A stretch of 7,185 nt of DNA from Desulfobacteraceae bacterium (GTDB lineage Bacteria > Desulfobacterota > DSM-4660 > Desulfatiglandales > Desulfatiglandaceae). The stretch spans positions 1-7,185 of the forward strand of contig JAUUVE010000099.1 in the NCBI GenBank assembly GCA_030589715.1. The letters are read 5' to 3'. A model generated the notes under the pieces. That model ran no database searches. It saw only the letters and a program-made list of their open reading frames with translations, and was not told the origin of the DNA. Positions 1 through 5,725 of the stretch are shown piece by piece. Made by a program: the position numbers and the translations under genes. Within the stretch, counting starts at the first letter, position 1, and every line of letters begins with the position of its first letter.

Positions 1-176
1 ACTCCGTTGTAAAGCGCGACATGGTATGGGAGGATAGAGGATAAAGAATGCATGCAAACATTGTCTGTTTCTTTCAGGTTTAACCGATATCCCTCGTCCA
101 AGACAATCTTGTCTCCCATCCTGTAGAGAGGACAATCCCCCTTAACCTCCTTCACACTGATGATCAACCTATCCAT
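1..176 (-). CDS. TIGR04076-family small protein, N-terminal part (gene runs off the left edge)
   Basis: Reading the minus strand from ATG at 176, 58 codons are open to the window edge. The protein starts MDRLIISVKEVKGDCPLYRM, continues with a GDKIVLDEGYRLNLKETD stretch and reaches CMHSLSSILPYHVALYNG. This matches the TIGR04076 pattern as I remember it: VKG-C-P-Y, then GDK, then C-MH-LSS-LPY. Members are about 90 residues long, so roughly the last third is missing. The family has no established function; the conserved Cys and His residues suggest metal binding or redox, which is inference. A Shine-Dalgarno GAGGT (complement of 186-190) lies 9 nt before the ATG and supports this start. The gene is divergent from the 55-residue Cys/Trp protein, and the two may share a control region. 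I am fairly sure of the family and unsure of the role. Confidence 0.8.
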   Translation of the reverse strand, partial: MDRLIISVKEVKGDCPLYRMGDKIVLDEGYRLNLKETDNVCMHSLSSILPYHVALYNG

Positions 177-271
177 GATCGGAATACCTCAGCATTGTAT
201 AGGTTTCTAACCGGTTTCTCCTTTTAAAAACCCCAAATTTTTTCCATTACCAGGCCATTCAAAAAATCATC

Positions 272-300
272 TTGACAATAACTCCACGATTTAATTAAAT
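272..300 (+). promoter_or_regulatory. Candidate sigma70 promoter upstream of the 55-residue Cys/Trp protein gene
   Basis: A perfect -35 hexamer TTGACA (272-277) is followed after 17 nt by TTAAAT (295-300), four of six matches to TATAAT. The -10 overlaps a 12-bp perfect palindrome, ATTTAATTAAAT (289-300). The resulting leader to the ATG at 429 would be about 120 nt. A second TTGACA lies on the opposite strand (332-327) facing the TIGR04076 gene, but its -10 is poor. Assignment rests on consensus matching only. Confidence 0.5.
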
Positions 301-428
301 TTTTGATTAACTTATCGAAATGCCGTTGTCAAGTTTGAAAGGAGCCGAGCTTTTTGATATCTTCGAACTAACGCGGCTCAAGGGGGCAGACATGATATTC
401 CTAACCATACCAGGGAGGACATACGATA

Positions 429-596
429 ATGAGTAATTGTGAGAAATGTAAGTTTAGGGCCAGGTACGACAATAATCCCCGTTCGATCTTGTCCCGTTTG
501 TGGAAGTGGCATATTGGCTGGTGTCCAGGCTGGAAGTCCTTTATCAGGTCCTTACCTGAGGAAGAGCGAAAAAAAGTGCTGGAGCGATACGGTTAA
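429..596 (+). CDS. Conserved-looking small protein with CxxC and HxxxC motifs rich in Trp (55 aa)
   Basis: ATG at 429 opens a 55-codon frame ending at TAA 594-596. A Shine-Dalgarno GGGAGG (413-418) lies 10 nt upstream. The protein is basic, begins MSNCEKCKFRARYDNNPRS, and has a core WKWHIGWCPGWKSF followed by an acidic/basic tail SLPEEERKKVLERYG. Four potential ligands stand out: Cys4 and Cys7 (CxxC), then His28 and Cys32 (HxxxC), which could form a Zn or Fe-S site. Four tryptophans (25, 27, 31, 35) cluster around the second pair. I recall similar short uncharacterised proteins in anaerobic bacteria but cannot name a family with certainty. There is no signal peptide or membrane segment, so it is probably cytoplasmic. 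An overlapping reading frame at 439-675 is longer but has neither a family-like sequence nor a ribosome site. Function is unknown. Confidence 0.72.
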   Translation: MSNCEKCKFRARYDNNPRSILSRLWKWHIGWCPGWKSFIRSLPEEERKKVLERYG

Positions 597-689
597 GCCG
601 GTTCGGGTCGCAAAGGTAAATAGGGAAAATTTGGCGGTTTACTGGCAGGTCATGAGTATCCGGGCTACATCTTGATTTCTCAAGAAGTT

Positions 690-717
690 TTGACATTGAA
701 TGCTGATTTTGCAACAT
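690..717 (+). promoter_or_regulatory. Possible promoter for the P-type ATPase gene (weak -10)
   Basis: TTGACA at 690-695 is a perfect -35 hexamer in the 192-bp gap before the ATPase. The -10 is unconvincing: CAACAT (712-717) after a 16-nt spacer matches only three positions. The leader would be about 65-70 nt. The rest of the gap (597-788) shows no gene and no clear terminator for the preceding small gene. Confidence 0.3.
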
Positions 718-771
718 TAGGGTAAGGTCTGATAAGTACACCAAAGAGAGATGTGGAACCAACCACCAAGG

Positions 772-779
772 AAAGGAGG
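772..779 (+). promoter_or_regulatory. Strong Shine-Dalgarno that decides the ATPase start (GTG 789)
   Basis: AAAGGAGG at 772-779 is followed by a 9-nt spacer and GTG at 789. The in-frame GTG at 753 has only a weak GAGAG two bases upstream. The downstream GTG is therefore the likely initiation codon, and this SD would otherwise lie within the coding region. Confidence 0.75.
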
Positions 780-788
780 CCCACGCCA

Positions 789-3320
789 GTGGAAGCACAA
801 CAGGTCAGCAGCGAAAAGACTGAGAAAGCGAGTCCTGAGGAGCTTTTTGAGGCACTCTCGTCAAGCAATGAGGGGCTATCGGTGGAGGAGGCCAGGAAAC
901 GCCTGGGGCAGTATGGCCCCAATGCCCTGGAGGAAAAGAGGGAAAGCCCCCTGCTCAAGTTTCTGGGCTATTTCTGGGGACCCATTCCGTGGATGATCGA
1001 GGTGGCCTTGATCCTATCGCTGGTGGTGGAGCACTGGCTGGACGCGGTGATTATCGCGGTACTCCTGGCCTTCAACGCTATCATTGGCTTTTGGGAGGAG
1101 CACAAGGCCTCCAACGCCCTGGCTGCGCTAAAGAAGGGACTTGCCCTGAAGGCCCGGGCCCTGCGCGGGGGCAAGTGGCAAGAGGTGAAGGCAGTGGACC
1201 TGGTGCCGGGCGATATTGTCCGCCTGCGGCTGGGTGACATCATTCCGGCCGATGTCAAACTGATCGAAGGGGAGTATATCAGTGTGGACCAGGCAGCGCT
1301 TACCGGTGAGTCCCTTCCGGTGAACAAGAAGGTGGGCGACATTGCCTACTCGGGCTCTGTGGCCAAGCAGGGGGAGATGGTGGCCCTGGTGACCGGCACC
1401 GGTAGCAATACCTTTTTCGGCCGCACGGCCAAGCTGGGGGGTGAGGCGGGGGCCGAGTCCCACTTCCAGAAGGCGGTGATGCGCATCGGTGACTTTCTGA
1501 TCTTTGTTGCCGTCGGGCTGAGCATCATACTGATTGCGGTGGAACTCTATCGCGGGCAACCGGTCCTTGAGCTTGTGCAGTTCGTCCTGATCCTGGTGAT
1601 CGCCTCGATCCCTGTGGCCATGCCTGCGGTCCTTTCGGTCACCATGGCGCTGGGTGCCCTGTCGCTTTCCAGGGAGAAGGCCATTGTCTCGCGGCTTCAG
1701 GCCATTGAGGAAATGGCCGGAATTGACATCCTCTGCTCCGACAAGACCGGAACCCTGACCAAAAACGAGCTGACCTTGGGCGATCCCGTGACATTTGCGG
1801 CCAAAGACGTGGAAGAATTGATCCTTGCCGGGGCACTTGCCTCCAAGGCGGAGGACCAGGATGCCATCGACTTGGCCGTTATCAGCGGGCTCCAGGACAG
1901 GTCTCTGCTCAACAATTACGAGCAGACGAAATTCGTGCCGTTCGACCCTGTTGGCAAGCGTACCGAGGGTACCGTAAAGGACCCCCAGGGCCGGATTGTC
2001 AAATACACAAAAGGCGCCCCCCAGGTGATTCTGGGTATGTGCGATGTGGACGATGAGACCCAGGCAAAGGCAGACACGGTGGTCAATGAGATGGCGTTCA
2101 AGGGTTATCGTACGCTCGGCGTGGCAAAGTCCACCCGGGATGGGGGCTGGCAGTATATGGGTATCTTGCCACTCTTTGATCCCCCCCGGGACGACTCTGC
2201 CGATACAATTGCCCAGGCCAAGAAGCACGGGCTGAAGGTGCACATGGTCACCGGCGACAACGTTGCAATTGCCTCGGATATATCGGGCCAGCTTGGTATG
2301 GGGACACGCATTCAAACGGCCACAGAGCTGTTCAAAGGTGATGTGGACCCGAGTCACCTGAGCCCGGAGGTGGCACAAAAGATAGAGCAGGCCGATGGTT
2401 TTGCCCAGGTATTTCCTGAGCATAAGTACGGCATTGTCAAGGCGCTCCAGGAACGGGGGCACCTGGTCGGCATGACTGGAGACGGGGTCAACGATGCCCC
2501 TGCCCTGAAACAGGCGGACACAGGGGTTGCGGTCTCCGGGGCTACTGATGCGGCCCGCGCTGCTGCGGCCCTGATACTGACAGCGCCCGGGCTCTCGGTC
2601 ATCATCAAGGCGATCGAAGAGGCGAGGCAGATCTTCGAACGGATGATGAGCTACGCCATATACCGCATTGCCATGACTATCGATATCATGTTCTTTGTGG
2701 TACTGGCGATCCTGGTCTTCAACTTTACACCCTTAACGGCGGTGATGATCATCGTCCTGGCCCTGCTGGATGATATTCCCATCATGACCATTGCCTATGA
2801 CAACACCCGTATCGATCCCAAACCGGTGCGTTGGCATATGGGCCGTGTGCTGTCAGTATCTTCGGTCCTCGGCTTGCTTGCCGTTGCCGAGACCTTTGGC
2901 CTGCTTCTCATCGGATGGGAGTGGCTCAAAAATCCTGAGTGGCAGCAATGGATACAGATGGATAAGTCTCATCTGCAGACCATGCTCTTCCTGCAGTTGG
3001 TGGCCGGGGGGCATCTCATGCTCTTCGTTACGCGTACGAAAAAGCCCTTTTTTGTACCGCCATTTCCCTCCCAGACCCTGTTTTGCGCCATTGTGGGCAC
3101 CCAGGTTTTTGCGGTGCTCATGTGTGCCGTTGGGTGGTTGGTTCCCGCCCTGCCGTGGGGGCTGATCGGCCTGGTCTGGGTCTACAACATCGTATGGATG
3201 TTCATTCAGGATTTCATCAAGGTGGGCGTTTACTACCTGATAGAGGACCGGGCCAAACACAGACAGAGATACCTCAAGACCGTCAATCAGCCCCTCCACC
3301 CCCATCCGCATTTATCATGA
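789..3320 (+). CDS. Plasma-membrane-type H+-transporting P-type ATPase (P3A family), 843 aa
   Basis: This is an ATP-driven cation pump of the P3A proton-efflux family (TIGR01647 type) in the cytoplasmic membrane; protons are the probable substrate. From GTG 789 the order is: N-terminal cation-ATPase domain (about 15-60), M1-M2 (68-102), actuator domain with TGES (172-175), M3-M4 (about 234-295) with PVAMPA (275-280), phosphorylation motif DKTGTLT with catalytic Asp318, nucleotide-binding KGAP (408-411), DPPR (464-467), MVTGDN (486-491), hinge TGDGVNDAP (563-571), then M5-M10 (about 615-815). Asn96 in M2 and Asp662 in M6 align with plant AHA2 Asn106 and the proton-binding Asp684. Asp632 in M5 replaces AHA2 Arg655. 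The short C-terminus lacks the plant autoinhibitory domain. Length is normal for prokaryotic members. An in-frame GTG at 753 would add 12 residues but has a poor ribosome site. It stands alone and converges on the xdhC operon. Family assignment is very secure; H+ specificity is inferred. Confidence 0.95.
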   Translation: MEAQQVSSEKTEKASPEELFEALSSSNEGLSVEEARKRLGQYGPNALEEKRESPLLKFLGYFWGPIPWMIEVALILSLVVEHWLDAVIIAVLLAFNAIIGFWEEHKASNALAALKKGLALKARALRGGKWQEVKAVDLVPGDIVRLRLGDIIPADVKLIEGEYISVDQAALTGESLPVNKKVGDIAYSGSVAKQGEMVALVTGTGSNTFFGRTAKLGGEAGAESHFQKAVMRIGDFLIFVAVGLSIILIAVELYRGQPVLELVQFVLILVIASIPVAMPAVLSVTMALGALSLSREKAIVSRLQAIEEMAGIDILCSDKTGTLTKNELTLGDPVTFAAKDVEELILAGALASKAEDQDAIDLAVISGLQDRSLLNNYEQTKFVPFDPVGKRTEGTVKDPQGRIVKYTKGAPQVILGMCDVDDETQAKADTVVNEMAFKGYRTLGVAKSTRDGGWQYMGILPLFDPPRDDSADTIAQAKKHGLKVHMVTGDNVAIASDISGQLGMGTRIQTATELFKGDVDPSHLSPEVAQKIEQADGFAQVFPEHKYGIVKALQERGHLVGMTGDGVNDAPALKQADTGVAVSGATDAARAAAALILTAPGLSVIIKAIEEARQIFERMMSYAIYRIAMTIDIMFFVVLAILVFNFTPLTAVMIIVLALLDDIPIMTIAYDNTRIDPKPVRWHMGRVLSVSSVLGLLAVAETFGLLLIGWEWLKNPEWQQWIQMDKSHLQTMLFLQLVAGGHLMLFVTRTKKPFFVPPFPSQTLFCAIVGTQVFAVLMCAVGWLVPALPWGLIGLVWVYNIVWMFIQDFIKVGVYYLIEDRAKHRQRYLKTVNQPLHPHPHLS

Positions 3321-3327
3321 AATGCGG
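3306..3327. terminator. Perfect 8-bp-stem hairpin between convergent ATPase and xdhC genes
   Basis: CCGCATTT (3306-3313) and AAATGCGG (3320-3327) form a perfect stem around a 6-nt loop, spanning the ATPase stop codon (3318-3320). It also lies just past the xdhC stop (3339-3341) on the other strand. Neither side is followed by a T-run, so it is not a classic intrinsic terminator. It may act as a bidirectional transcript-end or 3'-protecting structure for the two convergent units. Confidence 0.5.
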
Positions 3328-3338
3328 CGCAAACCGGG

Positions 3339-4397
3339 TCATTGGAGGGCGGCCCCCGCCTCTCTGGCCCGGGCTCGCACTTTAATGAGTTCAGCTACAA
3401 TGCTGACGGCAATCTCTGCCGGGGTTTCCGCCTGGATCTCAAGCCCGATGGGGGCATATACCCCGTCCAACCGCTCCTGGCTGACACCTTCCTTTAGGAG
3501 CTGATCAAAGATCATCGCCTTTTTGCGTCTACTACCGATCATCCCGATATAAGCCGGCGATTGCCCTATGGCCTGCCTGAGCACAGCTAAATCATGCAAG
3601 TGCCCGCGGGTTACAATGACTACGTAATCCCTCGACCCAAGCCCCGCTCCTCTGGTTGCCTCTTCAAATGGCATCGCACGTATTTCAGCCGCCATGGGAA
3701 AGCGTTCCCGGTTGGCGAACTCCTCCCTGTCGTCAATAATGACGACCTCAAACCCCACGTGGTGAGCGATCCATGCCACGTCCAGCGAGACATGTCCTCC
3801 CCCAAAGACGTGGACTACGGATGGCCCTTCAATGGGCTCGGCGTAGAGTGGGTCATCTTGGCCGGGCAACGACAGAACCGAGGGTTTCTCGCCTTTAACT
3901 ACTTCTTGCAGGGTGGAGTCAACATTGCCCGAAAGAACCAAACCGCCGGCAATATTCCCCTCTCCTCCCCAGAGTAGGTGCCTTGCGTCATACGGAATCT
4001 GCTTTTCGCTTACCAAGGTTAGAAAGAGGAGCATTCCTGACCTTGAAAGTGCCTCCTGAAATACCTGCAGAAAGGGGAGGGCGTCAGGTGGAATAGTTTC
4101 TACAAAGACCTCCATCTCACCCCCACAAATCATACCTGCCTCGGCAACTTGTTTCCCGGTAAGGGAAAGGGGAAAGATCTTCTGCCCCGGTTGATCCAAA
4201 AGGGACAGCCCAATCTCGACCGATTTTGCCTCCACGAAACCGCCTCCCACTGACCCGAGAATCTCCGGACCCTGCAGCAACAGCATACGGCTCCCGGCAG
4301 CCCGCGGCGCCGAACCGGTCTGCGCTATCACTGTGGCCCACACCGCAGGCTCACCCTGTTCCAGCGACTGTATTGTTCGAGAAAGTATTCTTTGCAT
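3339..4397 (-). CDS. xdhC: XdhC/CoxI-family molybdenum hydroxylase maturation protein, 352 aa
   Basis: XdhC-type proteins bind molybdenum cofactor, promote its sulfuration and deliver it to xanthine-dehydrogenase- or CO-dehydrogenase-like hydroxylases in the cytoplasm. The N-terminal XdhC_CoxI domain (about 1-105) shows TGSAPRAAGSRML (27-39), GSVGGGFVEA (48-57) and MICGGEMEVFVE (89-100). The C-terminal Rossmann-like domain (about 194-340) shows HVFGGGHVS (196-204), IDDREEFANRERFP (221-234), VIVTRGHLHD (260-269), YIGMIGSRRK (283-292) and PIGLEIQAETPAEIAVSI (316-333), all family hallmarks. The protein is full length. ATG 4397 has GAGGA (4410-4406) 8 nt upstream, overlapping the stop codon of yqeB, which indicates translational coupling. 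It is the last gene of the minus-strand operon. Family certain; the client hydroxylase is not in the window. Confidence 0.95.
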   Translation of the reverse strand: MQRILSRTIQSLEQGEPAVWATVIAQTGSAPRAAGSRMLLLQGPEILGSVGGGFVEAKSVEIGLSLLDQPGQKIFPLSLTGKQVAEAGMICGGEMEVFVETIPPDALPFLQVFQEALSRSGMLLFLTLVSEKQIPYDARHLLWGGEGNIAGGLVLSGNVDSTLQEVVKGEKPSVLSLPGQDDPLYAEPIEGPSVVHVFGGGHVSLDVAWIAHHVGFEVVIIDDREEFANRERFPMAAEIRAMPFEEATRGAGLGSRDYVVIVTRGHLHDLAVLRQAIGQSPAYIGMIGSRRKKAMIFDQLLKEGVSQERLDGVYAPIGLEIQAETPAEIAVSIVAELIKVRARAREAGAALQ

Positions 4398-4408
4398 AGT
4401 TCATTTCC

Positions 4409-5206
4409 TCAAATATTGTAAACCCTTAAGATTGCCTCCAGTACTGCCCCACCAATGGCCCGGGCCTTCTCACTGATGGTGTTGACATAGCCAGCTTCGC
4501 CCCGGGGGTCAATGTCTCCTACCTTGAGTCCATGCCTGACCCTGATGCCTGAGCGGATGAGCCCCCTCAAAACACCCCCTATCCCGGCTACCACCTCATC
4601 CCTGCCAACCCACGCCACTGTATCCCCAGGATTTACAGGCCGGCCCAGGCTGCGCTCCGTTTCAAAAATGCCGTCTGAGGGGGCGCGCAGGACCCGCTGG
4701 TGGGTCACACCCGCAATCTCCCCCGGGACTCCTGTATTGGGCTCGGCTGTCCCTTGGTCGTAAAGTCGTCCAAGATTGTGCCCCCGGTTTGTCTCCACCA
4801 CATAGTGCGCATCCTGTCCAGCCTCATAACCGGGACCCAGGGCGATCACAAGGGGGGCATCCCCCATGCTTATGCCCGTATTGCGTTTACTTAGCGTGGC
4901 TTCAATCAACACATCAGGCGCAAGTATTTCCAGCACTTTCAATTCCGGGTCCTCCAGCAGCGGGATGCGATTTCTTGTCCATTCCCGGGTTATTTCTTGG
5001 GGACTGAAGACTCGAACGGCCTCGACCCCTTCCACCACTTTTTTGCCCTCATAAGCCGCTTCGCAAAAAGACACGGCACGGCGGACAGCCAGGGGTTGGG
5101 GTCGCTCAGTTAGGGCTACCCGAAGGTGCGATTTGAAAAGGCGCCACGCTACCCCGCTTGCCATCTCACCCGCACCCTTTATGAGCACCACAAGTCCTGG
5201 TTCCAC
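4409..5206 (-). CDS. yqeB: YqeB/EF2563-family selenium-dependent molybdenum hydroxylase system protein, 265 aa
   Basis: The sequence matches the EF2563/YqeB family (TIGR03309), found with selenium-dependent molybdenum hydroxylases and thought to help mature them; its biochemical reaction is not settled. A Rossmann-like start LVVLIKGAGEMASG (5-18) is followed by RRAVSFCEAAYEG (42-54), KRNTGISMGDAPLVIALGPG (107-126), HYVVETNRGHNLGR (134-147) and PNTGVPG (156-162). A glycine-rich C-terminal segment includes the GDIDPRGE stretch (230-237). The frame is open further upstream to 5317, but those residues do not resemble the family. GTG 5206 is chosen because AAGGAG (complement of 5213-5218) lies 6 nt before it and the conserved sequence starts just after. 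It sits 10 nt after the stop of the MoxR remnant and 11 nt before xdhC. No yqeC or selenium genes are visible here. Confidence 0.92.
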   Translation of the reverse strand: MEPGLVVLIKGAGEMASGVAWRLFKSHLRVALTERPQPLAVRRAVSFCEAAYEGKKVVEGVEAVRVFSPQEITREWTRNRIPLLEDPELKVLEILAPDVLIEATLSKRNTGISMGDAPLVIALGPGYEAGQDAHYVVETNRGHNLGRLYDQGTAEPNTGVPGEIAGVTHQRVLRAPSDGIFETERSLGRPVNPGDTVAWVGRDEVVAGIGGVLRGLIRSGIRVRHGLKVGDIDPRGEAGYVNTISEKARAIGGAVLEAILRVYNI

Positions 5207-5216
5207 ACTTTTCTCC

Positions 5217-5432
5217 TTACCTAAGTGAGGCCCTCTCCGGATTATTACAGATCCGTGCAAGCCCCTGTGACAACACCTTGGCCACCTCGGTTTTGCCGAC
5301 CCCGGCCTCCCCTTCAAGAAAGAGCGGTTTTTCTGGCTTAACGGCCAGAAAGATCGCCGTGGCTAGATCATGATAACTCATATAGCATTGTTCTGACAAC
5401 AAGTGTTCCAGTTCCTCAATTGTTTGAATCAT
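5217..5432 (-). pseudogene. Truncated MoxR/CoxD-type AAA+ ATPase, N-terminal remnant (71 codons)
   Basis: From ATG 5432 the frame gives MIQTIEELEHLLSEQ, then an ATAIFLAVKPEKPLFLEGEA region and Walker A GEAGVGKT (41-48), as in MoxR/CoxD ATPases of about 280-300 residues. Similarity stops near residue 59 and the frame ends at TAA 5219-5217. Walker B, sensors, arginine finger and the lid domain are absent, so it cannot hydrolyse ATP as a normal AAA+ protein. In the shifted frame from 5256, T-D-L, two stops, then E-G-L resemble the family's next block (recalled as TDLIRLQCYEGLD), which suggests a one-base loss plus further decay or deletion. CoxD-like ATPases normally work with CoxE (VWA) and CoxF (XdhC-like) on molybdenum hydroxylases, so the position is fitting. 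The ATG has AGAGG 4 nt upstream. An upstream TTG at 5450 is in frame but less likely. Its stop overlaps the yqeB Shine-Dalgarno. A base-calling error alone would not restore a full gene, since yqeB begins at once. Confidence 0.8.
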
Positions 5433-5512
5433 ACCACCTCTGTGTTTCAAAGGAACGTCAGGAGATAGCGTAAGGGAAAGGGTACGGCTCAGACCCCGTG
5501 TTTAGTCATTTT

Positions 5513-5540
5513 ATTATCAGGAATAAGACCGGTGTGTCCA
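5513..5540 (-). promoter_or_regulatory. Probable sigma70 promoter of the moxR'-yqeB-xdhC operon
   Basis: On the minus strand, TGGACA (5540-5535) is followed by a 16-nt spacer and GATAAT (5518-5513). Each hexamer matches the consensus at five of six positions. Transcription would start near 5505, leaving a leader of about 70 nt before ATG 5432. No riboswitch fold, and in particular no molybdenum-cofactor motif, was recognised in that leader. Confidence 0.5.
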
Positions 5541-5725
5541 TTAAAAACGGAGAAGGACCTTGAGTGAACCCCGATGTTGCAAAAAAACCCGGCGCCTGTT
5601 AGAAAGGGGCCTGTTATCGTACCATGAACCCGTTAGTTGTGGATTAGGGTTGCTCTTGATGCAACACCGCGGTAAACTCCTATGTCGTGGCCGGTAACGA
5701 ACATTGCTGGAATGGAGGAGGTTAA

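Noticed and set aside
439..675. A 78-codon plus-strand frame overlapping the 55-residue Cys/Trp protein gene
   Set aside because: It runs in another frame through the small gene, has no ribosome site, and its sequence looks like out-of-frame translation.
671..684. Hairpin CTTGA-TTTC-TCAAG as a terminator after the small Cys/Trp gene
   Set aside because: Only a 5-bp AT-rich stem with a short T-stretch some bases later; too weak to call.
1128..2462. A 444-codon minus-strand frame inside the ATPase gene
   Set aside because: It is antisense to well-conserved ATPase motifs, is rich in His, Gly and Gln as expected from GC-biased third positions, and resembles no family.
3594..3977. A 127-codon plus-strand frame inside xdhC
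   Set aside because: It is antisense to conserved XdhC motifs and has no family-like features.
5207..5317. Upstream extension of the yqeB frame (37 extra codons)
   Set aside because: The extra residues are Arg/Pro/Cys-rich, overlap the MoxR remnant in another frame and do not match YqeB; the GTG at 5206 has a clear Shine-Dalgarno.
5576..5629. An 18-codon ORF beginning ATG TTG CAA upstream of the M24 gene, as a leader peptide
   Set aside because: It has no Shine-Dalgarno and no regulatory pattern in its codons.
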